From NCBI GenBank assembly GCA_026982415.1, contig JALSHE010000113.1, forward strand, positions 1 through 39,647: DNA of 39,647 nucleotides. The letters are read 5' to 3'. Below the pieces are notes generated by a model, which was given only the letters and a program-made list of their open reading frames with translations, was not told the origin of the DNA and searched no databases. The stretch comes from Robiginitomaculum sp. (GTDB lineage: Bacteria; Pseudomonadota; Alphaproteobacteria; Caulobacterales; Maricaulaceae). Positions within the stretch are counted from its first letter, which is position 1. Each line of letters begins with the position of its first letter. Both the position numbers and the translations under genes were made by a program. Positions 8,807 through 16,915 of the stretch are shown here, piece by piece.

Positions 8807-8887
8807 ATTTGCTTTTCCTTCACGGTATATGCCGATTATGCTTGGATATTGGGTAAAACTCCCTATATATGGTAGGATATGGACTTC

Positions 8888-8901
8888 GCACACATTTGTG
8901 C
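8888..8901. promoter_or_regulatory. Short inverted repeat in a divergent promoter region
   Basis: GCACA-CATT-TGTGC lies between the divergent aldo/keto reductase and BAX-inhibitor genes, 56 bases before the latter's ATG. It has the form of a small dimeric-regulator site. No matching family is claimed. Confidence 0.35.
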
Positions 8902-8957
8902 AAGTTCTTTTGTGTACAATTCTTTTTGGCAAAAGCCTTTTTCTTAAGGAGAGAAAA

Positions 8958-9698
8958 ATGAATCAATTTTCAAATAATTCCGTCGCACAAGGCGGTGAAA
9001 TGGATCTAGGTCTGCGTAGCTTTATGCTGGGCACCTATAAATATATGGTCGCCGCTATGGCGGTTTCAGCACTGACGGCCTATTTGTTTGGCACATATGT
9101 ATTGCTCACCCCAAGTGGCAATCTGTCAAGTATCGGGCATATGCTCAACAGTCCCGCTGCGGCGATTGGTCTGGTTATCGGTATTATGGTGATGTTCGGC
9201 GCAGTTGGTCGCAAAATGTATTCCATGAGTGTTGGCGCGGTTAAAATGTTCTTGTTTGGCTTTGCTGGGGTTATGGGCGTTTGGTTGTCCTCTATCGCTG
9301 TGATGGTAGACCCGATGATTTCCGTGCGCATATTCTTTATGGCGACCGTGGCTTTTCTGGGCGTTAGTCTGGTGGGTTACACCATCAAGAAAGACCTAGG
9401 CGGTATAGCCAAGTTCTTCATTATGGTCTTTGTTGGCTTTGTTGCTATCAACATACTCGGTATGTTTATCCCGGCATTGGCAATGTCAGGTACAGCTGGT
9501 TTCATTTTTAACCTAGTTGGCCTTGTCGCCATTTGCGGGATTACCGCATGGGAAACGCAATCGTTGAAGCGTATATATTACAATACGGCTGGTAACCCAG
9601 AGATGGCAGAGAAAATGGCCGTGTACGGCGCGGCGTCTTTATTACTGGCTTTCATCAACATCTTCTCGATCCTAATGAGTATGTTTGGTGGCGATTAA
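8958..9698 (+). CDS. BAX inhibitor-1/YbhL family membrane protein
   Basis: The 246-residue protein has about seven hydrophobic segments and is an inner-membrane member of the BI-1 (TMBIM/YccA/YbhL) family. Members of this family can act as pH-sensitive calcium leak channels. Family landmarks include a short hydrophilic N-terminus ending LGLRSFMLGTYKYM, the GYTIKKDLGG loop, and the C-terminal TAWETQSLKRIYY segment before the last helix. The start was set at 8958, which follows an AAGGAGAG ribosome binding site; the same frame is open far upstream but lacks such support. It is followed directly by a strong intrinsic terminator, so it is monocistronic. Confidence 0.93.
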   Translation: MNQFSNNSVAQGGEMDLGLRSFMLGTYKYMVAAMAVSALTAYLFGTYVLLTPSGNLSSIGHMLNSPAAAIGLVIGIMVMFGAVGRKMYSMSVGAVKMFLFGFAGVMGVWLSSIAVMVDPMISVRIFFMATVAFLGVSLVGYTIKKDLGGIAKFFIMVFVGFVAINILGMFIPALAMSGTAGFIFNLVGLVAICGITAWETQSLKRIYYNTAGNPEMAEKMAVYGAASLLLAFINIFSILMSMFGGD

Positions 9699-9721
9699 TT
9701 TACCGCATTTTAAAGATGTAG

Positions 9722-9750
9722 AAAGCCTCGCTTCACGGCGGGGCTTTTTT
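9722..9750 (+). terminator. Intrinsic terminator after the BI-1 family gene
   Basis: AAAGCCTCGC pairs with GCGGGGCTTT across a six-base loop, with one G-T wobble, and runs into six T residues. It lies 23 bases after the stop codon. Confidence 0.9.
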
Positions 9751-9871
9751 CTTTGCCAAGACATTAAAAAAGTGTTAGAAATCGGGCGTTGCGAAAGAGC
9801 CGTAGAGCTTAGTGCAGCTTATAAAAAGGGCAAAACGCCCATATAACAAAAACTCTTAAGGGGAGAAACTT

Positions 9872-10213
9872 ATGTCTATCGCACGTATTATTTGGATTGT
9901 CAGTCTATTGGCGGCTGTTGTATTAGCCTTTGTTACATTAGGTAAAGATGGAAGCACAGGTGCTTTAATCTTAACTGTACTCGGGATTGCATCTGGTTGG
10001 TTTGTTGACAAGGAACACAGACTTGGTTTGTTGGTTGCCGCCATATTTTTAATGTCTGGTGGTTACAAGGCTTGGGGCGGAATCCCGGAAGTCGGAGGGT
10101 ATCTTACAGATATTCTTGGCAGCATTAAAATGGTTCTTGCCGCAGCAGGTGTAACAGCCGTACTGCGCCGCCTCGTAGAACGTATTCTACTTGGTAAAGG
10201 CACGGAAAGCTAA
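9872..10213 (+). CDS. Unknown small membrane protein, 113 aa
   Basis: Family not recognised. Hydrophobic stretches lie at about residues 5-23 (RIIWIVSLLAAVVLAFVTL), 29-43 and 50-66 (LGLLVAAIFLMSGGY), with a possible fourth around 84-98. The C-terminus is basic (VLRRLVERILLGKG). A strong AAGGGGAG ribosome binding site precedes the ATG, and a clear terminator follows at 10245-10278, so it is a real, separately transcribed gene. Upstream, GGGC-AAAAC-GCCC (about 9829-9841) could form a small leader hairpin. Confidence 0.75.
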   Translation: MSIARIIWIVSLLAAVVLAFVTLGKDGSTGALILTVLGIASGWFVDKEHRLGLLVAAIFLMSGGYKAWGGIPEVGGYLTDILGSIKMVLAAAGVTAVLRRLVERILLGKGTES

Positions 10214-10244
10214 AACCAACTAAAAAGTAAATGCCAAACTTTTA

Positions 10245-10278
10245 AACCCCGCCAACCTTTCGGTCGGTGGGGTTTTTT
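10245..10278 (+). terminator. Intrinsic terminator after the 113-aa membrane protein gene
   Basis: AACCCCGCCAACC pairs imperfectly with GGTCGGTGGGGTT around a short TTTC loop and ends in a run of six T residues. The next gene is on the opposite strand. Confidence 0.9.
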
Positions 10279-10300
10279 ATTGGGTGAAATAATTTGGAGA

Positions 10301-10657
10301 TTATAGGTTCTGAAACCGTGCTTTATCAAAGATGCGCAGGACATTTTTCAGGTTATGCCCGCGTTTCAATATAAGCCCACCCGGTGCAACGACGCTAAAC
10401 TGCCCTTGTTTGCCGCGCAAAGCCGGGCGTTTATTGATCTGGTAGAGCGGGGTTTCTGTGGCTTGCCTATAGACGGAGAATACGGCGCGCTCCGGTAGCA
10501 TATCTATGGCATAATCTTTCCACTGACCCTGTGTCACCATCTGGCCATATATGTTGAGGATAGTGCCAAGTTCTTTGCGGTCAAAGGCTACAGGTTCAAG
10601 GTTTGTGGGGGAGGAATTGGAAAATCGGCGGTTAATGGGGATTATTTTAGCACTCAT
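10301..10657 (-). CDS. DUF2794 family protein
   Basis: This 118-residue protein is recognisable as the alphaproteobacterial DUF2794 family. Conserved blocks are VAFDRKELGTILNIYG, DYAIDMLPERAVFSVYR and the highly conserved FSVVAPGGLILKRGHNL. The family is near-universal in alphaproteobacteria and has no established function. It is small and soluble, without a signal peptide. It is convergent with the preceding small gene and divergent from the BON lipoprotein. Confidence 0.88.
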   Translation of the reverse strand: MSAKIIPINRRFSNSSPTNLEPVAFDRKELGTILNIYGQMVTQGQWKDYAIDMLPERAVFSVYRQATETPLYQINKRPALRGKQGQFSVVAPGGLILKRGHNLKNVLRIFDKARFQNL

Positions 10658-10741
10658 AAGTGTAGAATAGCTAACTCTATTTTAATGTAAAGACGCAGTT
10701 TTGGTAACTATTGAGTAACTGAATGCGCCTATTTTAGCTTT

Positions 10742-11695
10742 ATGAAAAAATTAACCATACTGATTTCCGCTAGCGTATTCGCGCTCCTGACAACTGGCTG
10801 CACCACGGTTATGACCGCTGGTGTCAAAAAGGGTGATGAGCGCAATTTCGCCCGTTCTCTCAATGATGTAAATGCCTCGCGTGCCATCAAAGCCCGCATG
10901 GGCCGCGTTGAAGGCTTTAAACTTTCTGGTGTCGATGTCGAGGTTGCCGAAGGCATTGTTGTGCTTTCCGGTAACGTACCACGTGAAGAAGACCGTATCG
11001 AAGCGGAGCGGATCGCCTGGTCAGGTCCAGCTATTTTGCAGGTTGGCAATGAGATTTTGATCAAGGAAAGACAAGGTTTGGTGCGCAATACTAAAGACGG
11101 CGTTTTGAACAACTCTGTGCGCGCCCGTCTGATTGCAACCAAGGCTGTGAAAGCCCGAAATTACAGTATTGAAGTCAATGACGGGGTTGTTTATTTGCTC
11201 GGGGTCGCCCGGACGCCACAAGAGCTGGCCATGGCAACGCAAATCGCTAGCACAACCAAAGGCACGGTCGAAGTCATTTCCTATGTAAAGGTCGCTGCTG
11301 ATAATTCGCGCATGACCGCCGTCGGACCAGGGTTTAACGGAGAGCCGAGCACGGTGGCAAGTATACCCAATTACCAACCGCTTAGCCAGATACCACTTCA
11401 ATCTGCACCTCTCCCGCAATCGGCGGAATTGCCAAGCCTGCCAACGCCGCGCGCCACCATATTGGATGATGATGCAATTGAAAGCGGCGAACCATATTAC
11501 CGCGATTTGGTGACAGGGGAGCGCATAACATTGCCTGAAGGTGTAAAGCCAATTCCTTATGTGCCGGACGCGGGGCCGGGTTCGCTCGGTGCTGGTGGTG
11601 CGCCCTTACCTCCCGGCACTGCTATTGGCGATGGAGCTTATAACATTGATCCACTAACAGGTGAAATGGTTCCGGTAAGTTACCAAGGGCAATAG
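10742..11695 (+). CDS. BON-domain lipoprotein
   Basis: The 317-residue protein has a lipoprotein signal peptide ending in the lipobox LTTGC (Cys20), so it should be anchored in the envelope. Two BON domains follow: about residues 44-110 (SRAIKARMGRVEGF, VDVEVAEGIVVLSGNV) and about 118-185 (NSVRARLIATKAVKARNYSIEVNDGVVYLLG). This is the arrangement of DolP/OsmY-like proteins that associate with anionic phospholipid and maintain the outer membrane. The C-terminal 130 residues are proline-rich and probably disordered. No convincing ribosome binding site precedes the ATG, so initiation may be leaderless or weak. A Crp/Fnr regulator follows 78 bases downstream. Confidence 0.88.
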   Translation: MKKLTILISASVFALLTTGCTTVMTAGVKKGDERNFARSLNDVNASRAIKARMGRVEGFKLSGVDVEVAEGIVVLSGNVPREEDRIEAERIAWSGPAILQVGNEILIKERQGLVRNTKDGVLNNSVRARLIATKAVKARNYSIEVNDGVVYLLGVARTPQELAMATQIASTTKGTVEVISYVKVAADNSRMTAVGPGFNGEPSTVASIPNYQPLSQIPLQSAPLPQSAELPSLPTPRATILDDDAIESGEPYYRDLVTGERITLPEGVKPIPYVPDAGPGSLGAGGAPLPPGTAIGDGAYNIDPLTGEMVPVSYQGQ

Positions 11696-11773
11696 TTTTA
11701 GGAAAAACCTATTCTTTCGATATTTTCTACGCTATATTTAGCCGAGTGGTAACGACCACATACGGGGATAAAT

Positions 11774-12454
11774 ATGGACGGCGATGACAAGAATGCAGAT
11801 AATGCGCCGATCTGGTTGGCTCGCGGGTCTGATATTTACGATCTGATCAAAACGGAAGCAAGCCGTAAAGTTGTGCGGGCGCGGACAGTCTTAATTGCTC
11901 AGGGCCAGCCTGTAACTTACATATATTTTGTCTTAAAGGGCATGGCACAGGCCTTTATCTATACCAAAGACGGTCAAAAGTGTTGGGTCGCTGATTTCAA
12001 ACCTGGTGATTTGTTTGGTCACACGGAAATATTATCTGGCGCAGAAATTGAATTTGAAGTACGTGCAGAAAACGGTATGCAGTTGGCTTTACTACCCGCT
12101 AAAACTTTCGCAGAACTCATGCAAGAAAAACCAAAATTGGGCTATGCCCTATCCAGATATTTGGCTGTAGATATGGGGCTTGCACACACACGGTTGGTTG
12201 AGTTGGCCACTTTACCGACAGCGGGGCGCGTTTGCGCGGAACTCTTGCGGATGGCAAAGCCGATCGGCAAGACGCCCGGCACTTTGATCATCAGGCCGCA
12301 TCCGGTCTATAGTAATTTTGCCTTGCGGGTGCATTCCACGCGCGAAACAGTATCGCGCACCGTCAGTGATTTGCAAAAAAAGGGGATAGTGGCTCGTGAA
12401 ACGGGCGCCCTTGTGATCTTAAAGCCAAAGAGTTTGCGCCGTTTATTGAAGTGA
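11774..12454 (+). CDS. Crp/Fnr family transcriptional regulator
   Basis: The 226-residue protein has an N-terminal cyclic-nucleotide-binding-like beta barrel (GQPVTYIYFVLKGMAQAFIY, then FKPGDLFGHTEILSG), a dimerisation helix near residues 120-145, and a C-terminal winged helix (RVHSTRETVSRTVSDLQKKGIV). The canonical cAMP phosphate-binding Arg-Ser pair is not apparent after the GDLFG turn, so the ligand is probably not cAMP. There is no Fnr cysteine cluster. A GGGGA ribosome binding site precedes the ATG. The last 12 bases overlap the end of the convergent TPR/cyclase-like gene. Confidence 0.88.
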   Translation: MDGDDKNADNAPIWLARGSDIYDLIKTEASRKVVRARTVLIAQGQPVTYIYFVLKGMAQAFIYTKDGQKCWVADFKPGDLFGHTEILSGAEIEFEVRAENGMQLALLPAKTFAELMQEKPKLGYALSRYLAVDMGLAHTRLVELATLPTAGRVCAELLRMAKPIGKTPGTLIIRPHPVYSNFALRVHSTRETVSRTVSDLQKKGIVARETGALVILKPKSLRRLLK

Positions 12455-14146
12455 CTTTTTTTCTAGGTGAAACAAGCGGATTTCTGTTGAAGTAGGTTTC
12501 AAACTACGCGTGCCAACATACTCGGCTACATAATTGGTGCCATTAAAGACGGCGAGCGCTGCTGCGAATGGCTCACTTACATATATCTCGTTTGGTAATA
12601 TAGTTTTCCCAATATTTTGCGCCGTTTGTATCAAGTCTTCGCTCTGGTCTTCAGGGTCATAAATGGGGCCGTAATGGCCAGAAATATGAAAATCTTTATC
12701 AGGGAATTGTTCAGAAAGTTTAGCGAGAATGTTTTGCGCGCACTGTGCGGCATTTCCAGCTCTTTCATAGCCGACCAAAATTCCTGTGTCTGTCTTGGTG
12801 AATGTCGTGGGTGTCGGTGAGTGCGCGCAGTTCTTAGCCATTTTTACCGCCTTCTCAAAGTCGTTTTCAGTGAGGGATTGCATGTCGATATAAATCATTG
12901 CAATTAATGCCTGCGGGTCTCTTTCCGGCAGGTTTGATATAGATGTGCGCGGCGCGGGATAGGGTATGATGATTTGCTTATGGCCGGATTCGCGCCAGCA
13001 AAGAGCATCTGTCGCCGTTGCGGAATTTGCCGTGTTTTCGTCCCAAACCAGCAACTGCGCCGCGCGGCTATACAGCGTATTTGCACGCATCACCGTCTTG
13101 CCCATAGCGGTTTGGCTGGCATAGGTGGTGCTGGTTTTATCTGGCCATTGGCTTCCGGTATTCTTGCAAATGGTCACTGAATTTGCTCGCATGAGGCAGG
13201 CATCAAACCGGGCATCCCAATCTGTCCCAAACGGCGTTACTGATGTTTCAATAAATTGGTCAACTGGCGCAGGCAGTATCACATGTAGCTCTGCACCTTG
13301 TTCAAGCAAGGTCTCGGCGATAAGAATATCAGAGCCAGCCGCCAATGCGCCGTAACCAAAGCCGATGTCATGACGTTGAATTTGATCGCAAATCTCTGCC
13401 CGCAAACCCGCTTGCACTTGTTCAGCCAGATAGGCTTTGCCCTTGTTATCATTGGTGAATATGTGGCCGGCAAAATATACGGCGGTAGGCGGAGAAAATG
13501 GTTCCAACCAGGCCGCGTCCTCGCCGCGTACATCGAGAATGTTGCGAAATTGCTTAAGGGTGGTGGCGTGGGCTGTGTAATTGAGCGGATCGTGCATCAC
13601 AGTGTTCTGGAAATGATCACCCGCCTGGTTTTTATGCCCCATGAGCAAGAGTGCTTCGGCGCGGGTCGCCTCTATGTAATAGGTTTCTTCTTGCGTCATG
13701 GCTTTGGTATTGGGCAAAATGTCTAAAACGGCTTCGGTCTTTGCCCGTATAGTACGTTCCTTGCGGCCACCGAGTAGCGACATGGTGGCTACATTAATGC
13801 CAGAATAGTACCCTTGAGTAGCGACAAAAGCTCTTTCATAGGCGGTTGCGCTACGCCGGGAAAAGTCGGCACATATATCCCCGCAATTTTGGCTCTTGGC
13901 GCGCAGTGCCATATCTTTCAAAAGCCGCCCCTTAAGGGACATAATGTCTTCGAGGATTGTTTTGTCGCCGTATTCCGTAATACGGCCAAGACCGTAACGT
14001 TCATATTCCGCCCACGCAAAATCCAGAGCGCCCGCCCGCGCCAGTGCAAGAACGGCCTGATGTTGGAGTTCTGGATTATCCGCAGAAGATTTAAGCGCAA
14101 TGACGGCATTGTCATAAGCGCTTAGATAATTGTGATTTTTAAACAT
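12443..14146 (-). CDS. TPR, SLOG-like and degenerate nucleotidyl-cyclase domain protein
   Basis: The protein is about 567 residues in three parts. Residues 1-210 are helical and TPR-like. Residues 222-375 form a Rossmann-type region (VYFAGHIF, then GFGYGALAAGSDILIAETLLEQGAELHVILP), as in SLOG/LOG-like domains of the TRAFs-binding/DUF4071-type proteins. Residues 412-562 resemble a class III nucleotidyl cyclase (MIYIDMQSLTEND, TKTDTGILVGYERAGNAAQCAQNIL, HISGHYGPIYD, EIYVSEPFAAAL). The first metal Asp is kept. The second is shifted, and the transition-state Asn/Arg positions read Gln/Asn, so catalysis is doubtful and a sensing role is possible. Its own ATG at 14146 follows a TTG. It lies 198 bases after the small gene of the TIR cluster. 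Confidence 0.75.
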   Translation of the reverse strand: MFKNHNYLSAYDNAVIALKSSADNPELQHQAVLALARAGALDFAWAEYERYGLGRITEYGDKTILEDIMSLKGRLLKDMALRAKSQNCGDICADFSRRSATAYERAFVATQGYYSGINVATMSLLGGRKERTIRAKTEAVLDILPNTKAMTQEETYYIEATRAEALLLMGHKNQAGDHFQNTVMHDPLNYTAHATTLKQFRNILDVRGEDAAWLEPFSPPTAVYFAGHIFTNDNKGKAYLAEQVQAGLRAEICDQIQRHDIGFGYGALAAGSDILIAETLLEQGAELHVILPAPVDQFIETSVTPFGTDWDARFDACLMRANSVTICKNTGSQWPDKTSTTYASQTAMGKTVMRANTLYSRAAQLLVWDENTANSATATDALCWRESGHKQIIIPYPAPRTSISNLPERDPQALIAMIYIDMQSLTENDFEKAVKMAKNCAHSPTPTTFTKTDTGILVGYERAGNAAQCAQNILAKLSEQFPDKDFHISGHYGPIYDPEDQSEDLIQTAQNIGKTILPNEIYVSEPFAAALAVFNGTNYVAEYVGTRSLKPTSTEIRLFHLEKKSLQ

Positions 14147-14344
14147 CAACTATTCGCTCGCCCATATTCTATATCTTTCCGGTTAGAGCAACTCGATTTT
14201 CATAAAGTATACCATTATTATCCTTTTGGATATTATACCGCCCCGGTAAATAATCTTTAAATAACTCTATAGTAGAAAATTACGAAAAACAATCTTTAAA
14301 ATATTGGCGAAAGTATAGAGCTTGCTTGGCTTGCAACAGACCGA

Positions 14345-14809
14345 TTACGGGTCAGGTGGTGGAATGGTTCCTGTTCCAATGACAGGGTCATGTTCCCACT
14401 TATTGTTACCTTTGTTATCTTGGTACATGAGTTTGTAATAATGCTTAATCTTGCTATCTACTGAACCATGGCCATTTATGATCAGTCGGGCGCGTTTTTT
14501 GCTCAGTCTTTTTATCTCCACCTTACCGCCGTCGATGACCAGAGGCGGGTCCTGAAATTCCCATTTAGATTTTTTATCGATATTAAAAATAAATTTGGTT
14601 TTACGGTCGAAAGGAGCATTGAAATCTAGGTCTTCAAAGCCAGCCCGATCATTTTTGTAATGCCTTTTCTCATTGGCAGTGAGCGCTCTCTCCTTGCCTT
14701 TGTTATTTACAAATCTTGGTTTAACTTGGACATCCCCGCCCTTTCTATTGCGCGCGGCTTTTTTGGGGTCGGTTATTTTAATGCTATATTTAAAACATTT
14801 TGCAGCCAT
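14345..14809 (-). CDS. Unknown 154-aa basic protein in the TIR cluster
   Basis: Family not recognised. The protein is lysine- and asparagine-rich, has no signal peptide or membrane segment, and looks mostly beta-structured (KTKFIFNIDKKSKWEF, PLVIDGGKVEIKRLSKKRARLIINGHG). It ends in a proline/aspartate tail (IGTGTIPPPDP). Translation is probably coupled to the TIR gene: only two bases separate them, and its AAGGAG ribosome binding site lies inside the last codons of that gene. Composition is AT-richer than surrounding housekeeping genes. It could be an effector or regulatory partner of the TIR protein; that is inference from position alone. Confidence 0.75.
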   Translation of the reverse strand: MAAKCFKYSIKITDPKKAARNRKGGDVQVKPRFVNNKGKERALTANEKRHYKNDRAGFEDLDFNAPFDRKTKFIFNIDKKSKWEFQDPPLVIDGGKVEIKRLSKKRARLIINGHGSVDSKIKHYYKLMYQDNKGNNKWEHDPVIGTGTIPPPDP

Positions 14810-14811
14810 TG

Positions 14812-16566
14812 TTATTCTCCTTTTTCAAATGACAGGTTTTGGAAAAATTTTTGGTTTGGAATATCCGAGTCATCCGGAAATTTTGCAAGGGTCGTCTGCA
14901 ATTCTAAATGCAAAATGTCAAAAGCCATGCGGTTTTCCATTCCCCTATACGTTTTCAACAAGACCCCTTGTGCATAGGCTAAACCGATAATCCAACTTTG
15001 ATTATTTGGGTCGTGATTTACGAGTCTTAATAGCAATTCTTGAGATTGTTGTCCAACTTTTAGTGATTGAATATACTCCCCATCCTGAAAATGTAGGCTA
15101 GATAAATTCCGCATTGAGGTGGCTTGGACAAAAAGCAACTCCCATGTGTTTACATCGGTCTGTTTCAAACCGTCCTTTGCAACGGAAATTGCTTTTTTAT
15201 GACTATTCTTAGCCAGATCACTGTTGCCAAGTCTTGAATGGCTTAGGCCAATCCAGCCAAATGTATCGGCGTATTCATCAATTAGCTCATTGAAATTAGA
15301 GTCAGACTTGATGAGTTCGGTGTAGATTACCATCTCACGTTCAAAAATTTTAAGCGCGTCCTCATATTTCCCAGTGCCATAAAGGAGGCTACCCAGATTG
15401 CTGTTCGCATAGGCCAGTTCTATTTTGTGCTCTGGGTTATTTGGTTCTTTTTGGACGAGTTCCAAGGCTAGATCGCGATATGCCAGAAAATAGGTTTCTG
15501 CAATGTCCGTATTGCCCTGCAAATACGCATCATAGCCTTTCCAGAAACTGGATTGGGCGTGATCGTAGATGTCGACGGGGCGGGTGCCGCATTTTAGGAT
15601 TTTCGTTTTTGTTATTTCAAATGCTGCGCTGGCGTATTTTTCCAGTGCCATCATATCGCCACTGGACTGGGCGATACTTGCGGCCAATTGCGTAGCTCTA
15701 GCCAAGCGCCCGGCAGGGTCGCATTGTGTCGCCGATTTCGGATAGCCATTGTAGTAATCTATGGCTTTTTTGGACACGCCGTCCAAGGCGTCCAATCGGC
15801 CTACGGGTTCGAGTTTGTCTTTAAGGTCGGTCAACATGAACTCTATTAATCCTTCAGCGTCATTGCGCCTTGCATCGGCTTCTTTGCGCGCCGAGACGGC
15901 AAAACCAGTAAGCGTTGTCATTGCTAACACGATCGAGCTTGCTCCAAGCGTGATGGCCATCACGCGTTGGCGGTTTCTTTGCATGTCGCGCTGGACTAAA
16001 TCATCAAGCTTAACATCCAGCATACCTGCAATTAATTTAAGCAAGCCTAGGCGTTTACCGTCGCCGTTAGAACGCACGTCGGAGGCCAATGGTTCAGCGG
16101 GGCTGTCTGTTAGCTTTCCTTCTGGGTCGATTTCATAGCGCAGGGCAGGCGGGAAGCATTCATTATCACCGCCGCTAAAGGGTTCGCCCTCAACTATCAC
16201 ACAAAAAATATTACCGCCGCGCCCTTGCCGTTTAAAGCTTAAAATTTCCTGATTGACCCATTTTGATTTGGCCGCCTGCGGGGAACAGATGATAATAAGG
16301 TTTTCAGAGGCCAGTAAAGCCTGCTCAATCTTTTCTCCGAGGCTATCTGCGGCTCCCAACTCTTCCCGGTCTCTGAATATTGGCTTGAGCCGACCAAAAT
16401 CGCTCACCGCCGCGCCGCCAACCTCCACAACCCCGATAGATCCGCCGCTCGCTTCTAGCAAATGCTTCGGAATACGGTAGCTTTCCAGGCGTCGGTGTAG
16501 CCACCGCCCCCAGCGGTGATCCTTGTGGCTATAGCTAATGAAAGCTTTATAATGATAGTTCCCCAA
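14812..16566 (-). CDS. Membrane-anchored TIR-domain protein with TPR repeats
   Basis: The protein is about 584 residues. The N-terminal TIR domain (YKAFISYSHKD, then KPIFRDREELG, LIIICSPQAAKSKWVNQEI) keeps the glutamate of the SKWxxxE motif, the catalytic position in NAD-cleaving TIR domains. A hydrophobic segment around residues 201-224 (VMAITLGASSIVLAMTTLTGF) is followed by a region of about 340 residues with TPR-like helices (ANSNLGSLLYGTGKYEDALKIFE). That predicts a cytoplasmic TIR and a periplasmic TPR part. The frame is open to a TTG at 16608. The TTG at 16566 was preferred because GAGGGG sits six bases upstream and it directly precedes the TIR domain. It heads the cluster. Confidence 0.82.
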   Translation of the reverse strand: MGNYHYKAFISYSHKDHRWGRWLHRRLESYRIPKHLLEASGGSIGVVEVGGAAVSDFGRLKPIFRDREELGAADSLGEKIEQALLASENLIIICSPQAAKSKWVNQEILSFKRQGRGGNIFCVIVEGEPFSGGDNECFPPALRYEIDPEGKLTDSPAEPLASDVRSNGDGKRLGLLKLIAGMLDVKLDDLVQRDMQRNRQRVMAITLGASSIVLAMTTLTGFAVSARKEADARRNDAEGLIEFMLTDLKDKLEPVGRLDALDGVSKKAIDYYNGYPKSATQCDPAGRLARATQLAASIAQSSGDMMALEKYASAAFEITKTKILKCGTRPVDIYDHAQSSFWKGYDAYLQGNTDIAETYFLAYRDLALELVQKEPNNPEHKIELAYANSNLGSLLYGTGKYEDALKIFEREMVIYTELIKSDSNFNELIDEYADTFGWIGLSHSRLGNSDLAKNSHKKAISVAKDGLKQTDVNTWELLFVQATSMRNLSSLHFQDGEYIQSLKVGQQSQELLLRLVNHDPNNQSWIIGLAYAQGVLLKTYRGMENRMAFDILHLELQTTLAKFPDDSDIPNQKFFQNLSFEKGE

Positions 16567-16915
16567 CCATATCCCCTCTGTTAATGGTTTGAGGTTAACA
16601 TGGCGCAATTAACAGCAACACGCAACTGCGTTGTTGGTTGGGGGAATTAAACAAAAATAAGATGCTTTATTTCTTGATAGAATGGCTATCTCTCTTTGCC
16701 GCCACTTAGAATGCCTTGGAGGAGTAGGATGTTTTAATGTTTTAACAAAATTTGGCGGCATTCTTTACAGCCAGTTCAGCACGGAACAGCTTTGATGGAT
16801 ATAATAAGCAAAATTTGGATCGCTGCCCCGAATACTTAAAACCATAGGCAAATTTATTTGATCCCGTTTAGTCTACGGATTAATGAGTGCTAAATTTAGA
16901 CTGTCCTTGAAATTG
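16567..16915. other. Intergenic region upstream of the TIR cluster
   Basis: No gene is supported in these roughly 350 bases. The region is AT-rich and should hold the promoter of the TIR cluster and the 3' end of the crotonase operon. A GAGGGG ribosome binding site lies at 16573-16578. A poor inverted repeat (CAACACGCA/TGCGTTGTTG) occurs at about 16616-16636. No T-tailed terminator was found. Confidence 0.5.

Noticed and set aside
8890-8957. Possible ybhL-type RNA motif upstream of the BI-1 family gene
   Set aside because: Only a short GCACA/TGTGC repeat and a GGCAAAAGCC hairpin are visible, and the described motif could not be matched by eye.
8724-8957. Upstream extension of the BI-1 family frame
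   Set aside because: It overlaps the divergent aldo/keto reductase gene and lacks a ribosome binding site; 8958 follows AAGGAGAG.
10742-12454. BON lipoprotein and Crp/Fnr gene as a novel envelope-stress system
   Set aside because: Both belong to common families and are only loosely linked (78-base gap), so nothing beyond adjacency supports it.
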